Below, piece by piece: positions 52,588 to 63,149 of a DNA stretch of 64,000 nt. A program made the translations under genes and the position numbers. The notes under the pieces were generated by a model, which was not told the DNA's origin, searched no databases, and saw only the letters and a program-made list of their open reading frames with translations. Every line of letters begins with the position of its first letter. Positions within the stretch are counted from its first letter, which is position 1. The stretch comes from Megaustenia siamemsis (lineage: Eukaryota; Mollusca; Gastropoda; Stylommatophora; Ariophantidae), in the NCBI GenBank assembly GCA_032433765.1, contig JAVIAB010000139.1, positions 41,247,478-41,311,477 of the forward strand, in the 5' to 3' direction.

Positions 52588-53560
52588 ACAGAAGCCACCT
52601 GACCTGTAGTTAGTAAAACCACAGAGAGAATATGATTTTGTGACCTTCACTGATTCGCTCTTAGATGTGAATGTGTAGTTTACACAAGAGGAGAAGTTTT
52701 CAACTACAGTGATCCCATTTAAGGCAATTCTGGGATAGCAAGGCAAGTCTCCTTTAAAGCAGCAGAACTTGATGTTCTCCGCTCCCTTCTCGTAGCTGCC
52801 GCCACACGATTCTGATGTCTCATTAACTTGGACATCATTCAAGAACAATGTGAGATTAACATTCCATAGATATGGCTCTGCTGATGAAATGCTTGGTGCA
52901 ACAGTTGTATCAATCATACTGGAGGCTCCTGGTCTGTGGTCATTAATATCACAGACGGCACATGATGTTGTTATATTCAATGTTTCTTTCTGGGGTGTAA
53001 ATATATGGCACACACATGGAGAGTGGCTTGTGGTCACAGTAATCCCATTAAAGGCAATTCTAGGGTAGCATGGCATAGCTGTTTCAGAACATCACAATCC
53101 TGTGATGTTTTCTGTGTTCGCTATAAAGCTGCTGGTGCTACACAATCCTGACCAATTATAGGTGTGGACATTATTCACTTGCAATGACAAAACTGCTTTG
53201 TTTACATCATAAACCTCTGGAAGCAAATCATTTATGGGACTAATAGTACAATTTATTCTTCCATCGGGGATATCTTCATTGAGTCCCCAAAAAAAGGTCT
53301 TTGGTTAAAAAGCCCATATGCTTTTGAGTTAAACACAAAATGAGCCCACTTCATAGATTCAAAATGATCCTTGCCAATGCCATCCGTTTGCACAAGTTAG
53401 GTCCTTAGCTACCAAGGTCACAAATGTCTGAAACGAAGCCATCGAATTAACGACTTTATCTACAGCGAAGGTTAACGAACTGTGAACAAACATTTATGTT
53501 CAACCCCTTGAATACATTTTCAAAAATCTGACAAATTGCTGCAATAACATATATCGTGTT
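52588..53560 (-). pseudogene. cysteine-rich repeat-domain protein, host-like, decayed
   Basis: I do not recognise the family. On the minus strand an open frame ends at 52585 and holds two copies of a ~100-residue module. The second reads NVNLTLFLNDVQVNETSESC, then CCFKGDLPCYPRIALNGITV and NFSSCVNYTFTSKSESVKVT. The first reads AVLSLQVNNVHTYNWSGLC, then AMPCYPRIAFNGITV and SHSPCVCHIFTPQKETLNIT. Shared marks are alternating beta-strand residues, N-x-T/S sequons and P-C-Y-P-R-I-A-x-N-G-I-T-V, suggesting secreted Ig-like modules. Further upstream (53330-53560), GKDHFESMKWAHFVFNSKAY and ASFQTFVTLVAKDLTCANG continue in shifted frames. Lesions: an in-frame TGA near 53092 where module 2 has Cys, and frameshifts near the T7 run at 53295 and near 53380. 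Either a large exon going bad or a captured copy; it lies within a retroelement in opposite orientation. Confidence 0.5.
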
Positions 53561-55080
53561 GTTCAATGTAAACATTGCTTAGTCCATAGCTCGAATATAA
53601 ATAAGCTGCCATTTTGGTGCGTTCCATGACGTCATCCTTGTAAGCCAGGAGTGGAAGAAGGTAAATGAAGTGTACATCCCAAAGGAATGTAACTCAATTG
53701 AGGTTACGCAGTTCAGATCAATCTCCCTACTAAATGTGGAAGGGAAAATATTCTTATCTGAAATGGCAAAAAGAATCACCTTGAACTTGATAGAAATAAG
53801 GGTACATAAATACTGCCATACAGAAGGGAGGAGTCCGGAGTGTCCCCGGATGCTTGGAGCACGCCACAATGATATGGGAGGTGATACAGAGAGCTGAAAC
53901 TCAGAAACTAAATCTAGATGGTTGGATCTTGCCAACGCATATGGATCAGTCCCACATCAGTTGATTTGGCAGGCTCTCCGAACGTACCATGTACCCCAGA
54001 GTAGGATTGTTGTACTCAAACTGTATTTAATCGGCTTTATGGTGTGTTTCTCTACAAGGAAATATACGACCGACTAGGTCAAACTGCAGGTCGGCATTGC
54101 GATGGTCTGTACAACTTCGCCCCTACTCTTCGTGATTGCGATGCAAGTAATACTGACAGCAGAGAAGGAGGAGAAAAAGGACCAGACCTTGTAGTTGTAG
54201 CCACATAAAACCACTTAAAGCATTTATTGATGATACCACAGTTCTAGCGTCAGAAGAGAGCCACGCCCAGAGGATGCTCGAACGCCTTGACGAGCTCATC
54301 GTGTGGTGCCGGATGAGCCATTAAACCGAGGAAGTCACGATGCCTCTCCATCAGACGACCAAGGAAGTCGCATCCAGTCTAGCGAAACAGAGGATCCCAA
54401 ACGTAGGAGCCAATAAAGAGTCTAGGCAGGATGATCACGCCTCATTGAAGGTCACGAAGGACGTCGAGAGAGTAAGAGAGATGACAGATCAAGGGCTACA
54501 TATCATTGACCGAAGCAGACGTTTAGGAAAGTTTAAAATCTAGTGTCTTCAGTTCATGTTGATACCTAAACTGCTACAGCCTCTCCTGATATACAAAATA
54601 AGCCCAGGTATAGTGGAAGCGATGAAGAGCAAGAATAATATGTACGCGTGAAAATGATTGGGAGTACACCAGGACTGAAGAATGCTGTGCTGCAGAGCAA
54701 GAAAGCTAAGCTGGTCCTCCCGCTCAAATCAGTCCTAGAAGAATACAAAGCCGGAAAGCTTATCAGAGGAAGCAGTCCGGATAGTTGAACCCACATTGAA
54801 GTCTGGTTGTAAATGACAGGCGTGTGCAGCACTAAACGAAGCAGGTGAAAGTCTCGAACTGAAGAAAGTGAAGGGCTACGCGCAGACCAACAGGAGTGGG
54901 TTAGGACACAAAGACATTCAATGGTGGTCAATAACATCAAACAGACAACGTAGAAACATCGTAGTCCGGAAGATCAGAGATACCGATCAGAGAAGGCCAG
55001 TGGACCAAATGGGATGAGATCTTGCAGAGGACGCTAACATAGAATGACATATGGGACCGCTGCGTCTCAGCTACACGATC

Positions 55081-55275
55081 AGATCTATGTACGCGCTTCT
55101 ACCATCGGCCTGCAACCTTGTGAAGTGAGGAAAGACAGATGACAATCTATGTACGACCTTCTACCATCAGCCTGCAACCTTGTGAAGTGAGGAAAGACAG
55201 ATGACAATCGATGTACGACCTTCTACCATCAGCCTGCAACCTTGTGAAGTGAGGAAAGACGACAATCGATGTACG
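55081..55275. repeat. 62-bp tandem triplication within retroelement coding
   Basis: ATGTACGACCTTCTACCATC plus AGCCTGCAACCTTGTGAAGT and GAGGAAAGACAGATGACAAT occurs three times. It codes for the segment just before the zinc motif (M-Y-D-L-L-P-S-A-C-N-L-V-K). The first unit differs most. Confidence 0.9.
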
Positions 55276-55870
55276 ACCTGCAAAAGAAGACAGATGATGG
55301 AGCATGTTATTTTTTCATGCAAGGCAGCTCTAGGCCAAGGACGGTACACGTGGCGACACAACAAAGTGCTACATGAACTGGCTGGTGTTGTGGACGGGGT
55401 GCAGTTGACGGCCAACACTAAAGTTCGACCAGCTACAACAAACACCTATTTTCTTGGAGCTGGACAGGCAGCGCGCCCTAATCAAAACGAATGGAAGACT
55501 GAACGATCCTGGACATAGCGAATGACTGGGAGGTGGATGCTGACCTTCCAGGGCGAGAGTAGTACCCAGAGTGCATCAAGAGATCTAAAATGCGTCCTGA
55601 CAATGCACTTTACACATCAGATATGACCTACGTTACCTTAACAGAGCTCATACTGCCATTCTAATCCAGGATAGAAGAACAGCATATATTTAAACTTGCC
55701 AATACAAGGATCTCGCCACCGAACTGTGACAGCAGGGGTTCCAGGTTAGAGTGTTTGCTGTGGAAACTAGTGCCATAGGACTCACAACCTCATCACTCTA
55801 CGACCAGAGTCAGCCGAAGAAGCATTATGCTGACTCTGGCGAAACCGAGACATATCAACATTCTTAAAAT

Positions 55871-56014
55871 AATCTGATGTTCAGACGATTAGGCGACTAA
55901 TTTACAATCGATCACTCCTGACTCCCACGTAAGTCAACAGTATAGCGACAGTTCAATCCTGGAATACCCGAGGCGCGGACTATAAGCGATAAGAAATTAC
56001 ATCTTCGATCGTAG
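55871..56014. other. no gene seen
   Basis: Unclassified DNA between the retroelement and the candidate exon. Confidence 0.35.
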
Positions 56015-56245
56015 GTGAGCTACATCGAATGTTTGCAATACCGACAGTTCGAAGGAATTAAGGTTCCCAACCTGACCTATCTTTATCACCTTTTATCAGT
56101 TTCTGATCCACTCCTTCCCGCCGAATTACGCCAAACCAGAGCAGCTTGTACGCGAGTCTATATAAAAGGACGTTGCAATTACAGTCAATTTAGACTGCTG
56201 TCACCAAGAAAAGGATATCAATGTGCTGAGTTAAAGCTAAGACAA
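56015..56245 (+). CDS. candidate internal exon (unidentified)
   Basis: An open frame follows an AG (CTTCGATCGTAG ending at 56014) and ends exactly at a strong donor, GTAAGTATA at 56246. Protein: MSYIECLQYRQFEGIKVPNL, then PLLPAELRQTRAACTRVYIK and YQCAELKLRQ. The arginine- and cysteine-containing, non-repetitive text is unlike the nearby transposon debris, but I cannot match it to a family. The frame stays open 15 codons past the donor, so a simple chance frame is also possible. Confidence 0.28.
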
Positions 56246-56329
56246 GTAAGTATACCACTGGGTCGAGTTTCGATCAGAAATGTTGCGTAGAGTAAGTGTA
56301 ATTATTTTGTGCCGAATATATATTGTAGC

Positions 56330-56485
56330 GTTAGAGTTCAACGCAGCAGAAGGCCGACGTCTGGGGGTCATGACCCAGGTGGGCCCACCTCCCTTAGAGT
56401 TTCAAGAAGCTAAAGGGCCGGAACATTTGCTCTAAGGGGAGTCCTCTCCTGATGATCAATTTGCCTCCTGCTGCGAAGCTCTATA
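56330..56485. other. foldback (inverted-repeat) segment with nested palindromes
   Basis: CGCAGCAGAAGGC at about 56341 is complementary to GCCTCCTGCTGCG at about 56464 (one mismatch). Between them sit two perfect palindromes, GGGTCATGACCC and AGGTGGGCCCACCT. Possibly a small MITE-like or hairpin element. Confidence 0.5.
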
Positions 56486-57289
56486 TAAAGAGTTACCTAT
56501 TACTACTATATCCTTCCGTCGGTCTATCTGTCTGTCTGTTATTTTACCTTTATTTGCGCTTCAAACCATCATTTCATCAAATTTTCGATCTGTCGTATTG
56601 TCTGTCTCTCCTGCATGCATTTATGTCTCATATCTTTTTATCTTTCCGATAAAAAATAATTTTTGTTTCTCTACCCTATTCTCTCGATATGTCCGCACTA
56701 TTGTATGTTTATCCTTCAACCTGTCTGTCCTTATCTACATGTCTCTTTATTTATTAATGTATATGTATGCCTGTCCTTTTATTTATTCAACTTTTATTAA
56801 TTCTTCCACCATCTATCTACCCACGTATAAACACTATCGTAGGTATACTCACTATCAATCTTTAGAAGATGGCGAGAACAGGGATCATCACTAGTCTAGG
56901 AGTTTAGTTCCAAATCTAATCTCTCGTCTAATGCTAGCCCTCTTTAGACTGTCGGAGACAAACCTGGGCGGTTCATGATTGTAAGTTTTCTACTGGGGGT
57001 AGATAGGGCCAAAAAAAAAGAATATAAAACTATGCTGATTAGTTGTCTAATACCCCAACCAACTCCCTCCCCCTTTTACAGAAACTACAAAAATAATAAA
57101 TAAATAAACAGTTTAGATTAAATTAAAAACAAAACAAATGTTACAAAGTTATTGATAGTACTATCTTTCTGCAGCAAATTCCTTCTCAATATCGCAGTGC
57201 TAAAGTAGAAAAAAAAAGATATCAAATCTAATAAGAATACTATCAGGAAATGATGAGGAAAAATTAAATGAAGAAATTCCAAAAGAACA
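56486..57289. other. no gene seen; pyrimidine-biased then AT-rich
   Basis: The frames at 56452-56894 reflect TCTGTCTGT/TTTATTTAT composition. Nothing recognised. Confidence 0.4.
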
Positions 57290-57560
57290 GAAAATCAAGA
57301 AAAGTTTATAGAATACAATCCATGCTAGAATACTCCACATACTTTGGATATATTACAAGGCACTTACAGCACATTGAACGCTATTTCTGAAGTAAAAGAA
57401 AAAACAAACAGGCAACAACAAAAGTAAAGATTCAAATGAACTAACTATGAAGCGATGAATTGGGAAATCAGCCTTACAGTGCACCATCAAAGCTAGAGAC
57501 AAAGCAGATTGACGTTCCAAGATTTCCAACCTTAGTTGCGTAGATGGTGTATGATGAATA
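57290..57560 (+). mobile_element. degenerate RTE-like 3' end
   Basis: GTGCACCATCAAAGCTAGAG, ACAAAGCAGATTGACGTTCC, AAGATTTCCAACCTTAGTTG and GTAGATGGTGTATGATGAAT follow the family A 3' end with high divergence. Confidence 0.6.
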
Positions 57561-57743
57561 GTCAGATGTCACAGCAGTAGAGTAGTATTACTCATGTTGT
57601 ATGCTGCAAGGAATCTAACCGTTACAAACTGAGCGTTCTATAAAAATCAACCCGCCAATAACGTATCCTCGTTCAAGGCAGTAACGACTCATTTAGCTCT
57701 CAAGAGCTTAACCATTGACGGCATTTCTTATTGTTCAGAATCA

Positions 57744-57850
57744 CCAACTATGACGCACCAACTATGACGCACCAACTATGACGCACCAACTATGACGCAC
57801 CAACTATGACGCACCAACTATGACGCACCAACTATGACGCACCAACTATC
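57744..57850. repeat. 14-bp minisatellite
   Basis: CAACTATGACGCAC about 7.5 times, perfect except at the right edge. Confidence 0.95.
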
Positions 57851-57989
57851 ACAGGGGAGAGAATTGCTGAAAACACGAGTACGTATAAAATAGGCTGCGC
57901 GGACGGATAGAACGTTCTCTGTTGCTGCGTTAGCTCGACGTTTAGTCACGTTGTTACCCATCCTTGAAAATGTGTAGAGTGAGCATTTT

Positions 57990-60815
57990 ACGCCGTGTCG
58001 TTGCTCAGTTGATATATCTGAAATAGATGTTGCCCTCAAAGGATTGAAGCTCAAAAGTTCCCCTGGTAAAGATGGAATCTCCAACGAAATGCTCCTAGAT
58101 CTGGAACATAAAGCCAAGAGCCAGCTTCTAAGGATAATAAATGCTAGCTGGAAGAGAGGTCATGTGCCGGCAATCTGGAAAGAAGCTATTATGGTGCCCA
58201 TCCTCAAGCGTGGAAAAGACCCACTAGATCCAAGTAGCTATAGACTAATTAGCCTACTGAGCTGCCTGAGTAAACTCATGGAAAGGCTGGTTAACAGAAG
58301 ACTTATGTGGCATTTGGAGACAAAAAAACATATCGTACCACAACAAACTGGCTTCCATCAGCACAGATCAACTGAAGACCTGGTCACCTACATTGCACAA
58401 GAAATAGAGGATGCTCTACAAGAAAAGAAATACACATTGGCAGTGTGGGTCGACATGGAGGAGGCTTTTGATAGGGTTTGACGAGAAGGTTTAGAGAACA
58501 AGCTTTTTAGACTTGGAACCCAGGGTCGTTTATTCAATTGGGTCTCTCAATACCTTCAGGATAGAACGGTCAGAGTACAAGTTCAAGGTCAACTAAGTAA
58601 GAAGGTCTCTATCGAACAAGGTGTCCAACAAGGCGGAGTCTTGTCCCCAACACTCTTTTTAATTTTCATAAATGACATAGTAATGGACAATCCACCCAGA
58701 ATACACTCAGCAATATACGCAGATGATCTGGCGTTATGGGCTCGCAAGGAAAGTATGTCGGTGGCTGGACTTAGGATGCAAGATGCCCTAGGTGAACTTG
58801 AAAAATGGACGAACACCTAGTTCTTACCAGTCAACGAAAAAAAACTACATACACAATTTTCAGCCTATCAAGAAACTTCTTTGTCAGAAGACTGTTGAAA
58901 GTTCACTGGACAGCTTAAAAGACCAATGAGGAAGTTCTCAAAGAGGCCAACACAAAAAGGAAGCTCTTAAAAAACATCAGAAAGAAGCAATCAACATTTT
59001 TCGGGCACATCATGAGAAGAGAAAAGTTGGAATACTTGGTTACAACTGGAAAAATAGAAGGAAAGAGAGATCGCGGGCGACAAAGAGAGAAAATACTGGA
59101 TAGCTTGGTGTCATGGCATGGAGAACAGTCAACAGCAGAACTGATACGATGCACTGTAGATAGAAGATTGTGGAGGGACATGATGACCTACGCCAACCGG
59201 TATGGCACATGATGATGATGGTGATGATGATGGTCAAGAAACACTCTCTGCAAACTTGAAGATAAAAGACCATACACTCCCTATTGACTAAAACCCAACA
59301 TATCTTGGCGTCACCATGAATCGCAGAATGACTTGGAAAAATCAGATAGACAGAGCAAGGAAAAAAGCCAGAAAACGAACAAATATTATGAAGAAATCGG
59401 CAGGAACGGAATGGGGGCGGGGGGGGGGGGGGGCAGACAGCAATATTCTGAAAAGACTGTACGTAGGAAGAGTCAGACCAGTTCTAGAGTATGGAGTCAC
59501 AGCCTGGGCTATGGCTTCCAAATCACACCTTAGCAAAATTAACAGAACACAGAACCAAGCTGCCCGTATCATCACTGGTGCTATGAAATCTACACCTATC
59601 AAGACTCTAGAAACAGTAACAGGTTTACAACCCTTAGATGATAGACGGATCACTAAAGTATTGCAACAAGCGGAGAAATATAGAAGGCTCCTTAGCCACC
59701 CCATGCACCAAAGAATAACTGGTTCCGGAATTGTACGCGTAAAGAGGAACAACTTCGCTGCAATTGCCAATGCCAACTACTGGAGACCCATTACTTTCCA
59801 AAACAATTTCGAAACCATTGGGCCCATCTGATATGTCTCCTCATGGAAAACATAAAATACAAGAACTTAAGGAAAATATAACAGAATCATAAAAAAAGGT
59901 ACCCAATCAGACACAGAAAGAAAACACGTAGCAGAAAAACACATACACGATACCTAGCCACATGACTCTTGGTCCCACATATACATAGATGGCTCTGCTA
60001 CAAATGCCACCAGAAATGGAGGGAGAGGTGTGTTCTTGGCGCTGAATAATCAGGACGAGATCACCAAGTCAATAGATACTGGAAAATTCTCAAACAACTT
60101 TAAAGCAGAAACTGAAGCCATCAGAGATGCTGCAACACTGGCTACTCAACACAAAAATAACATGCACAATAAACTAATGATTCTGACTGATGCACTGTCA
60201 GTACTATCAGCTCTAAAAAGCCCAAAGACCAATGAACTAGATGACTTGAGAACAATTCTGGACCAACTATGCAATAACTTCCAGAGAGTAGTCAATCAGT
60301 GGATACCATCACACTGTAATATACAAGGGAACGAACGCGCAGACAAATTAGCTATAGAGGGAGGGAGATTACCACAAGAGAACCATCCGCTCAGTTATAA
60401 TGAAGCCAAATGTGTCCTCAAGGGTCAGTTCCATGAAAAATGGAAACGAGAACAAAGCATAACGAGAGTGACGGATACCACCAACTATCAAGGAGGGATC
60501 AAGTCATCATACTTCGCCTACGCACTGACCATAATAGAACTATGCACTGACCATAATAGAACTACGCACTGACCACAATAGAATGCGAAATCACATGTTC
60601 ACCAAATTCAAAATAGGTACAACCAGCCTAAGCCACTGTACACTGGACAATATGACTACAAAACATGTTCTACAGGATTGCCCCCAGTACACAGACCTGA
60701 GAAGAGCAATGTGGTCCACGCCCACCTCCCTGGCAGAAAAACTATATGGGGCAATCGGCTTGTTTAAACAGACAGCTGACTTCATGAGAGAGTCTGGAAT
60801 CCTACTTGGATTGTG
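57990..60815 (+). pseudogene. non-LTR retroelement: RT, RNase H and zinc motif; interrupted
   Basis: 5' truncated. RT: KLKSSPGKDGISNEMLLDLE (58045), DPSSYRLISLLSCLSKLMER (58230), VWVDMEEAFDRV (58445), EQGVQQGGVLSPTLFLIFIN (58615), SAIYADDLALWARKE (catalytic Y-A-D-D, 58710). After an inserted family B copy come NPTYLGVTMNRRMTWKNQI (59290) and EYGVTAWAMASKSHLSKINR. RNase H: IYIDGSATNATRNGGRG (first Asp, 59975), KAETEAIRDAATLATQ (Glu), MILTDALSVLSAL (Asp), QWIPSHCNIQGNERADKLAI (His/Asp region, 60297). A zinc-like motif follows: HCTLDNMTTKHVLQDCPQYT (60635). The order RT, RNase H and the R-E-S-G-I-L end fit jockey/I-like elements. Stops at about 58481, 58819, 59295 and 60572 inactivate it. Confidence 0.85.
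58877..59233 (+). mobile_element. family B RTE-like insertion, 9-bp target duplication
   Basis: TCAAGAAAC at 58868-58876 recurs exactly at 59234-59242. The copy carries the terminal RT coding (VTTGKIEGKRDRGRQREKIL) and ends GGTATGGCACATGATGATGA plus extra GAT/GGT units. Removing it restores collinearity of the host RT. Confidence 0.95.
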
Positions 60816-60823
60816 TATTGATC

Positions 60824-60873
<50 letters not shown>
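60824..60873. repeat. (GA)n microsatellite at the retroelement 3' end
   Basis: About 24 GA units starting right after GATTGATCGCAGA. Confidence 0.95.
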
Positions 60874-60875
<2 letters not shown>

Positions 60876-61024
60876 GATATATCTGCACAGCAAACACAAT
60901 GAATGCATGTTGAACATTTGGGGTTTTACATTCGCCTTGCATCCCTCTAATTTAGCCAGGCTGGTTAGTATGTTTCTAGAATCTCCGTTAGGAGGTAGAT
61001 TGTTGGGCGTAAAGGTCAACTATA

Positions 61025-61430
61025 TGGCGTACTATTAGGCGTAAAGGCAGACTATTAGGCGTAAAGATAGACTATTAGGCGTAAAGGTAGACTATTAGGC
61101 GTAAAGGTAGACTATTAGGCGTAAAGATAAACTTATGCGTAAAGATCGACTATTAGGCGTAAAGGTAGACTATTAGGCGTAAAGGTAGATTATTAGGCAT
61201 AAAGGTAGACTATAAGGCATAAAGGTAGACTATTAGGCGTAAAGGTAGACTATTAGGCATAAAGGTAAACTATAAGGCATAAAGGTAGACTATAAAGCGT
61301 AAAGGTAGACTATTAGGCGTAAAGGTAGACTATTAGGCGTAAAGGTAGACTATTAGGCATAAAGGTAAACTATAAGGCATAAAGGTAGACTATAAAGCGT
61401 AAAGGTAGACTATTAGGCGTAAAGGCTTTA
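61025..61430. repeat. 20-bp minisatellite
   Basis: ACTATTAGGCGTAAAGGTAG, about 20 units. Variants GGCAT for GGCGT and AAAGCG are shared in a repeating order around 61190-61310 and 61340-61400, so a ~100-bp block was also duplicated. Confidence 0.93.
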
Positions 61431-61797
61431 CAAGTGAGAAGCTGCTGTAAAACTGACGGTTGAAATTAAAGGAAAAAATGCTATGGTTTACAGATTTTCC
61501 GTCGGTGGGGGACAACACAAAATCGAAACGACGCTGCGGCTTATTAGGTCTTCAGCCAGAACTAGGGACAGAACGCACACACATAGATGTAAGTGAACAA
61601 ATTAAAACTACATAGCGACTTGATTAAAAAAAAATATATATGATAAAGAAAGTATTACAAATGAATTAGAAGGGGTTTCTCTGCAGTGTTTACACTGAAA
61701 GGTCAGAGGGCAACACTGTCTGCCAGTCAGTTGGGCTGGATAAATGTGGCTAAAGATAAAGGATATTAGATGAGATTTCCAGAAGCGTTCTAGATTG
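61431..61797. other. no gene seen
   Basis: Unclassified. Confidence 0.35.
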
Positions 61798-62050
61798 TAT
61801 GGGAGGGATAGTTCAGTGGCACTGGACTAATAAGGACAAGAGGTTGAGTTCGATCCTAATGACCACTTTCAGGTTCACACAGCCTTAATTAGGTACCGGA
61901 TTTGTTTTGTTTTTTTATCTGGGAAAGAAAAGCGGCAAGGGCGTAATAATGACGAAATTACACCAGAAATCATGTGTCGAAGTTCTATAAAAGAATATTT
62001 CCACTAACACCATATTTTCAATACACAGTGTGGCGTGGCGGGGCTATTAA
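61798..62050 (+). mobile_element. diverged SINE copy
   Basis: GGGAGGGATAGTTCAGTGGC, GAGTTCGATCCTAATG, GCAAGGGCGTAATAATGACG and CACTAACACCATATTTTC keep the landmarks in order. The A box is shortened by a deletion. Confidence 0.75.
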
Positions 62051-62286
62051 TTCTTTCAAGAAAGAAGACTAAGATCTTCATCAGTTATAGTTCACTGAGT
62101 CTGACAGAAACAGTGAACTGCGAGTCGCTGACACCTTTTATCCCATGCGCTGTACGGTGTTTGGGTACCGGTTGGAGTCTGGTATAAGTAGGAAGAACAC
62201 AGGTAAGCTGGTGGTTAATACATGCAACATTCTCCTACACCAAATGTCAAACATTTGTAATTATTTCCCCTTACTCCTGTTACTGA

Positions 62287-62544
62287 GGGAGCCGCGATAG
62301 CTCAGTGGTTAGTGAACTGGACTACAAAGGACGAGAGATAGGGTTCGATCCCAATCGACTTCTTCCAGGTTCACCCAGCCTTAAATGGGTACCGGATTTT
62401 TTCTGGGAGAGTGAAGCGGCACGGGCGTAATACCGACACATTACCCCATAAATCATGTGCTGAAGGTCTGTAAAAATTATGGTCACTAACACCATATTCC
62501 CTCCTACACCACTTGGCGTGACGGGGGCTCTTTACTTCTATTTT
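62287..62544 (+). mobile_element. tRNA-derived SINE with 16-bp target duplication
   Basis: GGGAGCCGCGATAGCTCAGT head, GGTTCGATCCC B box, full body and CACCACTTGGCGTGACGGGG end. TTACTCCTGTTACTGA at 62271-62286 recurs at 62545-62560 with one mismatch. Confidence 0.92.
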
Positions 62545-62560
62545 TTACTCGTGTTACTGA

Positions 62561-62821
62561 AGTCGATTTAGACTCAGATTATTATGACTCACTCGGCAAA
62601 CTACATTTTGGATATGATCAAATTTAAATAAATGAATCCAAAAATAACTTCCAACTCTACACAACCCCACTCAGTTATGTTTGTGAAAGATGCAGCATAA
62701 ACATGAGCACATTAGGACAGAAACTAGGGTATCTATTTTATTCAGTCGACCCACTTCCATTCGATGTTGATGGTGTAATGAAGCTTCTAGCATATGAATT
62801 ATAAGATACCTGAGAAACTTC
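62561..62821. other. no gene seen
   Basis: Unclassified. Confidence 0.35.
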
Positions 62822-63010
62822 TCAGTAGTTAGTTTAGTTCAGTTTAGTTTAGTTCAGTTTTTAGTTTAGTTTAGTTCAGTTCAGTACGTTTAGTTTAGTT
62901 TAGTTTAGTTTAGTTTAGTTTAGTTTAGTTTAGTTTAGTTTAGTTTAGTTTAGTTTAGTTTAGTTTAGTTTAGTTCAGTTCAGTTCAGTTCAGTTTAGTT
63001 TATTTCAGTA
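62822..63010. repeat. (TTTAG)n / (TTCAG)n pentanucleotide repeat
   Basis: About 35 units of AGTTT with interspersed AGTTC, purest at 62890-62970. Confidence 0.95.
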
Positions 63011-63149
63011 TTGTTGAAAGGTCATCTTCATTGTACATGGGACATAACAATTTCAGCAGAGAATTAAAGTCTCCACAGAAAGAGGAAAATGAGATATCAA
63101 AAGCCACCAAAAGGACTTATCGTCAGTGCTCAAACAAGAAAACATCAAA

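Larger units (their letters stand above)
51270..55870 (+). pseudogene. non-LTR retroelement with restriction-like endonuclease, decayed and interrupted
   Basis: A copy of the REL-endonuclease class (R2/R4/Hero-like). In order: IKFPTACNTAVWGKLDKSLA (51330); DPFRFARELFEPPRSGTF (51715); SPNSVSYLVNKRCPEVLKTL (51950). After an interruption come EWKKVNEVYIPKECNSIEV (53645) and FRSISLLNVEGKIFLSEMAK (RT); LKAFIDDTTVLASEE, holding the catalytic F-I-D-D (54215); then LLQPLLIYKISPGIVEAM (54575). A CCHC zinc-binding motif reads RCTTCKRRQMMEHVIFSCKA (55270). The endonuclease remnant reads MRPDNALYTSDMTYVTLTEL (55590), with the R-P-D and E residues of the PD-(D/E)XK fold, and is followed by EEQHIFKLAKYKDLATEL. 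Many stops and frameshifts. 52045-53635 does not belong to the element. Confidence 0.75.

Noticed and set aside
62287..62365. Possible functional tRNA gene
   Set aside because: A and B boxes belong to a repeated SINE head followed by the SINE body; no cloverleaf confirmed.
62822..63010. (TTTAG)n as an interstitial telomere
   Set aside because: Not the TTAGGG or TTAGG telomere unit, and it is mixed with TTCAG; an ordinary microsatellite.
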